NCBI GenBank assembly: GCA_959018155.1
Contig: CAUEKH010000145.1
Coordinates: 1 to 6,496, forward strand
From: an uncultured Hungatella sp.
GTDB lineage: Bacteria; Bacillota; Clostridia; Lachnospirales; Lachnospiraceae
Length of the DNA: 6,496 nt
Reading direction: 5' to 3'
Shown: one piece after another, positions 1 through 4,953 of the stretch
How positions within the stretch are numbered: position 1 is the stretch's first letter
Layout: every line of letters begins with the position of its first letter
Notes under the pieces: model-generated
Told to the model about the DNA's origin: nothing
What the model saw: only the letters and a program-made list of their open reading frames with translations
The model's database searches: none
Program-made: the position numbers and the translations under genes

Positions 1-467
1 TCCTCACTCTGCTTGGGCAGAAAATGGGCCTGATGGAGAATTTTAACTTATACAGCGGTACGGGACTTACGATCATCTACATCTATTTCCAGATACCGCT
101 GGCGACGCTGCTCCTGATTCCTGCGTTTTTGGGAGTGAAAAAAGAGTGGCGGGAGGCGGCGGTCCTCTTAAAAACCAGCGCCTTTCAGTACTGGCTGAAG
201 ATCGGAATCCCCAACTTACTGCCGAGTCTCCTCGGCACCGTAAGCGTCCTCTTTTCCAACGCTCTGGCTGCCTATGCCACCGCCTACGCTCTGCTCTTAA
301 GCAATTACGCCCTGCTGCCTCTCCAGATTTCCTCCAAATTCAAGGGGGACGTGAGAATTAACCGGGAGCTTGGCGGCGCGCTGTCCGTGGTGATGATAGG
401 CCTGATGCTTCTTGCGACTCTGCTCAACAGCTATTTTACGAAAAAACATGCGAAAGGGGTGAGGTAG
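1..467 (+). CDS. ABC transporter permease, 5'-truncated (PotB-like)
   Basis: This is the C-terminal half of an integral membrane permease of a binding-protein-dependent ABC importer. The frame (first whole codon at 3) is open to the left edge, so the ATG at 24 is an internal methionine and the true start lies outside the window. About 154 residues are visible, where the family usually has 270-300. Three hydrophobic segments can be seen, starting near TGLTIIYIYF, NLLPSLLGTV and GGALSVVMIG. Between the first two lies the cytoplasmic EAA loop (EAAVLLK, then IGIP 10 residues later), which docks on the ATPase. The usual glycine of EAA-x3-G is replaced by lysine (codon 171-173). The PLQI...GDV...N.ELG.AL stretch after the loop resembles permeases of the spermidine/putrescine, iron and phosphonate class. 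The stop codon directly abuts the next permease, so both belong to one operon. The family is clear; the substrate is unknown. Confidence 0.9.
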   Translation, partial: LTLLGQKMGLMENFNLYSGTGLTIIYIYFQIPLATLLLIPAFLGVKKEWREAAVLLKTSAFQYWLKIGIPNLLPSLLGTVSVLFSNALAAYATAYALLLSNYALLPLQISSKFKGDVRINRELGGALSVVMIGLMLLATLLNSYFTKKHAKGVR

Positions 468-1277
468 ATGAAGAAAAGGAAGATTCTTCCCCAAGTCCTG
501 ATTGCTGTCATAACTGTTTACTTACTCATCCCATTTGTGGTCACCTTTATCTACTCCCTGTCAACGGAGTGGGTGGGGATCGTGCCCTCCGGGTTTACGG
601 TGAAACACTATATCAGTCTGTTTCAGGATCAGGAATTCTGGCTCAGCTTTGGGCGGACGCTCATCATCTGCAGCGTCTCGGTGGCAATCTCCATCACTCT
701 GCTTTTAGGGACCATGTTTGTGGTGACGATGTATGCGCCGTGGCTGGAGAAATACATCCGGTTTGTATGTATGATCCCCTATGCGCTTCAGGGGGTGATC
801 CTGTCCATCAGCATTATTTCCCTCTTCTCCGGGACGGGAACGCTGCTTTCCAACCGGATGCTCATGCTGTTTGGCGCGTATACCATCATGGTGCTGCCCT
901 ACATTTACCAGGGAATCCGAAATAATTTAAACGCGGTCAACTGCAAAATGCTGGTGGAGGCCGCCGGAATGCTTGGCTGCGGAAAATTGTATGCGTTTTT
1001 TTGCGTAGTGGTTCCCAATATCGCTCAGGGGGTAATCGTGTCTTCCCTTCTGGCAGTCAGTATTATATTCGGAGATTTCGTTCTGGCCAACAACATTGCG
1101 GGAAATAACTATCAGAATATCCAGGTTTATTTATACGTCAATATGACGAAGTCCAGCAGCCGGGCCAGCGCCATCGTCGTGCTGATTTTCGTTGTGGTGC
1201 TGGCGATTACCGGGACCGTGCTGTGGCTTCAGAACAGAGGAGGAAAAGGATGGAATATATCAGATTCGAAAATGTGA
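468..1277 (+). CDS. ABC transporter permease (PotC-like)
   Basis: Second inner-membrane permease of the same importer, 269 aa, a complete and normal length for the family. It starts at the ATG immediately after the upstream TAG, with a purine-rich AAAGGGGTGAGG ribosome binding site inside the end of the preceding gene. The N-terminus is basic (MKKRK) followed by a hydrophobic signal-anchor helix. Further membrane helices lie at about residues 64-88, 98-120, 130-147, 185-205 and 234-254, giving the six-helix layout of this class. The EAA loop is canonical here: E164-A165-A166, G170, and V-V-V-P ending at P183. The FGDFVLANNIAG stretch (201-212) and the following YLYVNM are typical of the PotC/phosphonate-type partner subunit. 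Its 3' end overlaps the ATPase gene by 28 nt, suggesting translational coupling. The substrate is not determined. Confidence 0.92.
   Translation: MKKRKILPQVLIAVITVYLLIPFVVTFIYSLSTEWVGIVPSGFTVKHYISLFQDQEFWLSFGRTLIICSVSVAISITLLLGTMFVVTMYAPWLEKYIRFVCMIPYALQGVILSISIISLFSGTGTLLSNRMLMLFGAYTIMVLPYIYQGIRNNLNAVNCKMLVEAAGMLGCGKLYAFFCVVVPNIAQGVIVSSLLAVSIIFGDFVLANNIAGNNYQNIQVYLYVNMTKSSSRASAIVVLIFVVVLAITGTVLWLQNRGGKGWNISDSKM
1236..1243 (+). promoter_or_regulatory. ribosome binding site of the ABC ATPase
   Basis: AGAGGAGG lies inside the end of the upstream permease gene, 6 nt before the ATG at 1250. This site selects that ATG over the in-frame GTG at 1223, which lies upstream of the site and would add nine poorly conserved residues. 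Confidence 0.8.
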
Positions 1278-2320
1278 CGAAAGTATTCGGAGATCACAAT
1301 ACCGTGCTGGACCACATTAATATGGAAGTGAAAAAGGGCGATTTAGTGACGCTTCTCGGCCCCTCCGGCTGTGGAAAAAGCACGCTGCTCCGGTGTCTGG
1401 CCGGACTGGAGGAGGTTTCGGAGGGCCGGATCCTGCTGGACGGCGAGGACATCACAAAGACGCCTCCGAGCCGGAGAAATGTGGGGATGGTATTCCAGCA
1501 GTACAGTCTGTTTCCCAATATGACGGTGGAACAGAATATTGCTTTTGGCCTGAAACGAAAGAAAGTGGCCAGAAATGTGATAGAAGAAAAAGTCCGGAAT
1601 GCGGTCCGGATGGTGGAACTGGAGGGAAAGGAGAAGGCGTATCCGGCCAGCTTATCCGGCGGCCAGCAGCAGCGGGTGGCTCTGGCCAGGAGTATCGTGA
1701 TGGAACCTAAGGTGCTGCTTCTCGACGAGCCCTTAAGCGCCATAGATGCCAAACTGCGCAAATCGCTTCAGAACAGCATCCGGAGAATTCACAGAGAACT
1801 GGGGCTGACTACGATTTTCGTGACCCACGACCAGGATGAGGCCATGGTGATGTCGGATGTGATTGAACTGTTCCACGCCGGGAAAATCGAGCAGTCGGGA
1901 ACGCCGGTGTCCATGTATACGTCGCCAAAGACGAAATTCGCGGCGGGATTTATCGGAAATTACAATATCCTGTCGGCTGAGGAATTTTGCAGAGTGACAG
2001 GGCAGAAAAAGCCTGCAAAAATCGGGGAAGGAGCGGCAGGAGAGATAACAGAAGACAAAGAGGTGGCAATCAGGCCGGAGACCATCGCCATTTCCCGAAC
2101 GTATCAGGAAGTAAAGGACGGATACGGATTCCGGGGAATCATTAAAAATAATGTTCCAAGGGGAAATGTACTCCGCTACGATATCGAGGTCAGCGGCGTA
2201 ACTCTCCAGGCCGACGTCCTCTTCCGAAGCTTCCAGTTATTCGAAAACGGGGAAGAAGTGTATTTATCTGTGGAAAAGCACAACTGCCTTCCGGTTGAAA
2301 ATCAGAAAAACGCCTCATGA
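1250..2320 (+). CDS. ABC transporter ATP-binding protein (PotA/FbpC-like)
   Basis: Cytoplasmic ATPase that powers the two permeases upstream; 356 aa from the ATG at 1250, chosen for its AGAGGAGG site and because MEYIRFENVTK is the usual family N-terminus. Nucleotide-binding motifs are complete: Walker A GPSGCGKST (37-45), Q-loop around Q83-Q84, signature LSGGQ (135-139), Walker B VLLLDE (155-160), D-loop SAID (163-166, usually SALD) and switch histidine H193 in VTHDQDEA. After about residue 240 comes the C-terminal regulatory/TOBE-type extension with the family's IRPE motif (274-277) and a beta-rich tail to 356. This architecture is shared by polyamine, iron(III), phosphonate, sulfate and sugar importers, so it fixes the class but not the substrate. 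It is the last gene of the visible ABC operon; 7 nt after its stop begins a hairpin shared with the convergent sdaAA. Confidence 0.95.
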   Translation: MEYIRFENVTKVFGDHNTVLDHINMEVKKGDLVTLLGPSGCGKSTLLRCLAGLEEVSEGRILLDGEDITKTPPSRRNVGMVFQQYSLFPNMTVEQNIAFGLKRKKVARNVIEEKVRNAVRMVELEGKEKAYPASLSGGQQQRVALARSIVMEPKVLLLDEPLSAIDAKLRKSLQNSIRRIHRELGLTTIFVTHDQDEAMVMSDVIELFHAGKIEQSGTPVSMYTSPKTKFAAGFIGNYNILSAEEFCRVTGQKKPAKIGEGAAGEITEDKEVAIRPETIAISRTYQEVKDGYGFRGIIKNNVPRGNVLRYDIEVSGVTLQADVLFRSFQLFENGEEVYLSVEKHNCLPVENQKNAS

Positions 2321-2327
2321 AAAATAT

Positions 2328-2353
2328 GGCGGGGAGTCTCACGATTCCCCGCC
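2328..2353 (-). terminator. rho-independent terminator of the sdaAB-sdaAA operon
   Basis: The inverted repeat GGCGGGGA (2328-2335) / TCCCCGCC (2346-2353) is a perfect 8-bp stem around a 10-nt loop, with a possible additional G-U pair. Read on the - strand it is followed by ATATTTTT, a reasonable U-tract, so it should end the serine dehydratase operon. On the + strand it follows the ATPase stop by 7 nt but is followed by AAAAATCTG, which lacks a U-tract. It may therefore only partly stop ABC transcripts. The TGA of sdaAA lies in the loop, and one arm of the stem is coding sequence. Confidence 0.7.
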
Positions 2354-3226
2354 AAAAATCTGTTTACAGAGCCGGCAGCCCGTCGGAGTTGCTGCCAGAC
2401 CGCCTTCTGCTGTCTCCTTTAAGGAGGAGGACATCTGCTGTCCGATCCGCTTCATGGCGAGAATCACCTCGTCAGCGGGAATCGTGCTGGTAATCCCGGC
2501 GCAGGCCAGTTCCGACGCGGTAAACGCGTTGGCTACGCCCATGGCGTTCCGCTTGACGCAGGGGACTTCCACCAGCCCGGCCACCGGGTCGCAGACGAGG
2601 CCCAGGATATTTTTTAAGGCGATGGCGCAGCTGTCGGAAACCATCTGCGGCGTCCCGTCAAATAATTCCGTCAGGGCCGCCGCAGCCATGGCGGAAGCGG
2701 AACCGACCTCAGCCTGGCAGCCGCCCTCGGCTCCCGAGATGCTGGCGCATTTTGCGATGACCATACCGAAAGCGGAGGCGGTAAATAATGCCATGACGAT
2801 GTCATGCTGCGGAATGTCATACTCCTGCATCACCGATATCAGGGCAGCGGGCAGTATTCCGCAGGAACCGGCTGTGGGCGCCGCCACAATCTGTCCCATG
2901 CAGGAATTGTATTCCGTGACTGCCAGCGCCATACTTAAGGCAGTGCCAAACAGTTTCCCATAATGGCTTTTGCCTTCGTCCACCGCTTTTTTCATCTTAG
3001 CCGCCGCGCCGCCGCTCAAACCGCTGGAGGAACGGAGTTTTTCGTCCATCCCGTCGATCACCGACTGTTTCATCACCTCGAAGCTGCGCTCCATCTGGGA
3101 GTATACCTCCTCCACGGAACGTTCCATCTCCTCCGCCTGCTGTTCTAAGACAAGTTCAGATATTTTTCTCCTGGAAGAAGCGGCCGCGTGGACCAGCTCT
3201 TCCACAGAATCATACGATAATTTCAT
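2339..3226 (-). CDS. sdaAA: L-serine dehydratase, iron-sulfur-dependent, alpha subunit
   Basis: Catalytic subunit of the two-subunit [4Fe-4S] L-serine dehydratase (L-serine to pyruvate plus ammonia, cytoplasmic); 295 aa, normal for the split type. The N-terminal third (about 1-65) is helical and charged. The core carries AAPTAGSCGILPA (115-127), GAEGGCQAEVGSASAMAAA (165-183) and GLVCDPVAGLVEVPCVKRNA (209-228). C170, C212 and C223 have the 42- and 11-residue spacing of the three cluster-binding cysteines established for the Legionella enzyme, so they are the likely cluster ligands; the open fourth iron site would bind serine. The C-terminus GGLAATPTG (275-283) is family-typical but is followed by an unusual CRLC (284-287). 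GAGGAG (complement of 3237-3242) precedes the ATG by 10 nt. The gene lies 25 bp after sdaAB and is the last of the operon. Such enzymes are oxygen-sensitive, fitting an anaerobe. Confidence 0.97.
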   Translation of the reverse strand: MKLSYDSVEELVHAAASSRRKISELVLEQQAEEMERSVEEVYSQMERSFEVMKQSVIDGMDEKLRSSSGLSGGAAAKMKKAVDEGKSHYGKLFGTALSMALAVTEYNSCMGQIVAAPTAGSCGILPAALISVMQEYDIPQHDIVMALFTASAFGMVIAKCASISGAEGGCQAEVGSASAMAAAALTELFDGTPQMVSDSCAIALKNILGLVCDPVAGLVEVPCVKRNAMGVANAFTASELACAGITSTIPADEVILAMKRIGQQMSSSLKETAEGGLAATPTGCRLCKQIFGGES

Positions 3227-3251
3227 TGATTAAATTCTCCTCGGATCATCT

Positions 3252-3911
3252 CTAGCTGAGTTTCAGCACAATGGTGTTGTAGACGTAGGGAAGCGCCTGA
3301 ATCTGGGAAATCAGGGACTCATCAAAGCTGGAATCCATCTCGATCGTCATAATGGCAAGTCCGCCTTTTTCCTTCCTGTTCAGCCGGAAATTGCAGATGT
3401 TGGCCTGATGGGCAGCCACCAGGCCTGTCACCTGCGCAATGGTTCCGGGCACGTCCTGGTGCATGACGATGAGCGTCGTGTTCTGGCCGGTAAAATAGAC
3501 CTCCATCCCGTTGATCTTCGTGATGACGATGTTGCCGCCGCCGACAGAAGAACCCTGGACTGACATGGTGTTGTTGTGGATATCCGTCAGCGTGACGAGA
3601 GCCGTGTTGGGATGGGCATTCTCAATCGTGCCGGTGCGCAGCGTGATGCGGATTCCAAGCTTTTCAGCCAGTTCCAGACTGGTACGGATTCCCGGATCCC
3701 AGGGATCCATTTTTAAAATGCCTCCGACAATGGCCTTGTCGGTCCCGTGGCCCCGGTACGTCTTGGCGAAAGAACCGGAGAAGAGGATGTCCGCGGAGGC
3801 GATGGGGGTTCCAAGTAAGAGGGCGGCAGTCTTGCCAATCCGGGCCGCGCCCGCCGTGTGGGAACTGGAAGGCCCGATCATGACCGGGCCTACAATATCA
3901 AATACGTTCAT
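3252..3911 (-). CDS. sdaAB: L-serine dehydratase, iron-sulfur-dependent, beta subunit
   Basis: Partner subunit of the iron-sulfur L-serine dehydratase, 219 aa, the usual length. The N-terminal serine-dehydratase beta domain shows GPSSSHTAG (13-21), the SFAKTYRGHGTDKA block (47-60) and a glycine-rich SSVGGGN (121-127). In related enzymes this domain contributes to the active site and to serine sensing. From about residue 146 to the end there is an ACT domain, with TLIVMHQDVPGTIAQV followed by the NICNFRLNR strand, the fold used for amino-acid binding and subunit contact. The ATG at 3909-3911 (complement) is preceded by an AGGAAAGGA site right after the stop of the phosphoesterase gene. The 17-bp gap upstream and 25-bp gap to sdaAA indicate a single transcript. 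Codons 8-14 form a near-perfect inverted repeat. Confidence 0.97.
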   Translation of the reverse strand: MNVFDIVGPVMIGPSSSHTAGAARIGKTAALLLGTPIASADILFSGSFAKTYRGHGTDKAIVGGILKMDPWDPGIRTSLELAEKLGIRITLRTGTIENAHPNTALVTLTDIHNNTMSVQGSSVGGGNIVITKINGMEVYFTGQNTTLIVMHQDVPGTIAQVTGLVAAHQANICNFRLNRKEKGGLAIMTIEMDSSFDESLISQIQALPYVYNTIVLKLS

Positions 3912-3928
3912 GGCGTAATCCTTTCCTA

Positions 3929-4726
3929 TTACAATGGAAGAAATTGGGGCTTCCTGTTTTTAAATTCCGTATAATAAGAAAATCCGCATTCTTTCAGAAG
4001 TTCCCTGGCTTTTCCAAAATCAGCGCCTAAGTCGGCGGAAATGTGGGCGTCTGAGCCGAAGGTTATAATCTCCCCGCCCAGTTCCCGGTAGCGCCTCAAA
4101 ATATCGGCAGAAGGATTGGGCTGGTGTATTCCCTTGCGGTAGCCGGCCGTATTACATTCAATCCCTTTGCCATGCTCAATCACAGCTTTTAAAATGGCGT
4201 CCAAAACATCCTGATAATCCCTGTAATGGTAAAATTCAGCCTTGTTGGGACCGTAACGGACGATGTAGTCGATATGGCCCGCCACATCGTAGTCGTCTAA
4301 ATGCTTCACATTATCAAGTGTGACCGAAAAATACTGTAAGTATGCCTCGTGTTCATCCCGATTTTCGAAGAAATACGGATAAGCCGGATCCTTCCTGTTA
4401 ATGAAGTGAGTGGAACCGATTACGAAATCGAATGGATATTTACTTAAAAGTCCGGCAAAATAATCCTTTAGGTGAACCTGCAGTCCCAGCTCAATTCCAA
4501 TCCGTATATCAATCCGGTCCTTATATTCTTCTTTCAGCTGTGACATGGTGTCCCAGTAATTTTCTGTATCCAGGGTAAAATCAATGACAGAATCCACATC
4601 GTAGTCGTGGTGGTCTGTGACACATAGCGATCTCATCCCCAGGAAAATAGCGCGTTCAATCTGCTCTCTGGCCGGTGTGTCGGAGTCGCCGGAGAAATCT
4701 GTATGGAAATGGTAATCTGGCAGCAT
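3929..4726 (-). CDS. PHP-domain phosphoesterase, histidinol-phosphatase (HisJ/HisK) family
   Basis: A metal-dependent phosphoesterase of the PHP superfamily, 265 aa, matching the 265-270 aa of HisJ/HisK-type histidinol phosphatases. The metal-site motifs are complete: H6-F-H8 with D14, D38-H39-H40 (TDHHDYD), E79 (GIELGL), H107 (GSTHF), H151-I-D153 (GHIDY), E190-C-N192, and D226-A-H228 (GSDAH). This predicts a di- or tri-nuclear metal centre cleaving a phosphate monoester in the cytoplasm. AAGGAG lies 6 nt before the ATG. It is the first gene of the operon with sdaAB and sdaAA. No other histidine biosynthesis gene is present here, so histidinol phosphate as substrate is a family-level assignment only; another small phosphorylated metabolite is possible. 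The family is secure, the substrate is not. Confidence 0.88.
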   Translation of the reverse strand: MLPDYHFHTDFSGDSDTPAREQIERAIFLGMRSLCVTDHHDYDVDSVIDFTLDTENYWDTMSQLKEEYKDRIDIRIGIELGLQVHLKDYFAGLLSKYPFDFVIGSTHFINRKDPAYPYFFENRDEHEAYLQYFSVTLDNVKHLDDYDVAGHIDYIVRYGPNKAEFYHYRDYQDVLDAILKAVIEHGKGIECNTAGYRKGIHQPNPSADILRRYRELGGEIITFGSDAHISADLGADFGKARELLKECGFSYYTEFKNRKPQFLPL

Positions 4727-4758
4727 GGCTGTCTCCTTTCTATCGTAAAACTAAGCCC

Positions 4759-4787
4759 ATTATAATCAATATCGTCAGGAAAAGCAA
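4759..4787 (-). promoter_or_regulatory. candidate sigma-A promoter of the phosphoesterase-sdaAB-sdaAA operon
   Basis: On the - strand, TTGCTT (complement of 4782-4787) and a perfect TATAAT (complement of 4759-4764) are separated by exactly 17 bp. Transcription would start near 4752, leaving a leader of about 26 nt with the AAGGAG site. Because ATTATAAT is self-complementary, the same bases also read TATAAT on the + strand, but no matching -35 box was seen in that direction. Confidence 0.6.
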
Positions 4788-4803
4788 CGCGGGAATCGCC
4801 GGC

Positions 4804-4831
4804 TTTACTGAAAATTTACCAAAACTTTACA
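4804..4831 (+). promoter_or_regulatory. candidate Pho box (PhoP-binding direct repeats)
   Basis: Three direct repeats TTTACT, TTTACC and TTTACA begin at 4804, 4815 and 4826, an exact 11-bp period with 5-nt spacers. PhoP of Bacillus binds TT(A/T/C)ACA-like hexamers spaced about 5 nt (one helical turn apart), usually upstream of phosphate-starvation genes. The array lies 123 bp before the start codon of a phosphate transporter and just upstream of its likely promoter, which supports this reading. A fourth unit at 4837 is not convincing (CGTAAA). The site also lies about 50-80 bp upstream of the divergent promoter, so it could act on either side. No experimental support is visible. Confidence 0.55.
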
Positions 4832-4847
4832 GAATTCGTAAAAAACA

Positions 4848-4877
4848 TTGAAAAGATAATCCGGACTATGATATCAT
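4848..4877 (+). promoter_or_regulatory. candidate promoter region of the Na+/phosphate cotransporter gene
   Basis: Two readings are possible. GATAAT (4855-4860) is a 5/6 match to a -10 box with no recognisable -35; this is the pattern of an activator-dependent promoter and would place the TTTAC repeats at about -63 to -36. Alternatively TTGAAA (4848-4853) pairs with TATCAT (4872-4877) at an 18-bp spacing. A perfect 10-bp palindrome ATGATATCAT (4868-4877) sits at or just after the first predicted start site. The sequence does not decide between the two. Confidence 0.4.
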
Positions 4878-4882
4878 GAAAA

Positions 4883-4910
4883 AGCGCGCCGTTAAAAAAA
4901 TGGACGCGCT
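4883..4910. other. leader hairpin upstream of the Na+/phosphate cotransporter
   Basis: AGCGCG (4883-4888) pairs with CGCGCT (4905-4910); two further C-G pairs form if A4904 is bulged, leaving an A-rich 11-nt loop. On the + strand it is followed by AACGAAAAG, so it is not a terminator for the downstream gene; it would be a 5'-leader structure ending 31 nt before the ribosome binding site. On the - strand it is followed by TTTTC and could stop antisense transcripts before they reach the divergent promoter. Its function is unknown. Confidence 0.4.
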
Positions 4911-4941
4911 AACGAAAAGAAAAACTGAAAAGTGAAGTTAC

Positions 4942-4949
4942 AAGGAGGT
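4942..4949 (+). promoter_or_regulatory. ribosome binding site of the Na+/phosphate cotransporter
   Basis: AAGGAGGT is a full-length match to the anti-Shine-Dalgarno sequence. Its GGAGG core ends 5 nt before the ATG at 4954, which fixes that start codon. Confidence 0.85.
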
Positions 4950-4953
4950 AACG

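Noticed and set aside
24..26. ATG at 24 as the true start of the first permease
   Set aside because: The frame continues open to the window edge, about half of the permease is missing, and no ribosome binding site precedes this ATG.
1223..1249. GTG at 1223 as an upstream start of the ATPase
   Set aside because: The AGAGGAGG ribosome binding site lies downstream of it, and the family N-terminus begins at the ATG at 1250.
1294..1761. 155-codon - strand open frame inside the ATPase gene
   Set aside because: It lies antisense to the conserved nucleotide-binding domain and its translation is low-complexity Ser/Arg/Phe-rich, typical of a shadow frame.
2295..2963. 222-codon + strand open frame overlapping the end of the ATPase gene
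   Set aside because: It is antisense to sdaAA, whose protein is a full family match; the frame has a TTG start, no ribosome binding site and no recognisable domain.
3683..3710. Two GGATCC-containing blocks close together in sdaAB
   Set aside because: They encode a DPWDP stretch in a conserved protein, and nothing suggests a repeat element.
3511..3918. 135-codon + strand open frame over sdaAB
   Set aside because: It is antisense to a clear family member and has no supporting motif or ribosome binding site.
4761..4766. TATAAT on the + strand as a promoter for the cotransporter
   Set aside because: It is the mirror reading of the self-complementary ATTATAAT; no -35 lies upstream in that direction, and the leader would be nearly 190 nt.
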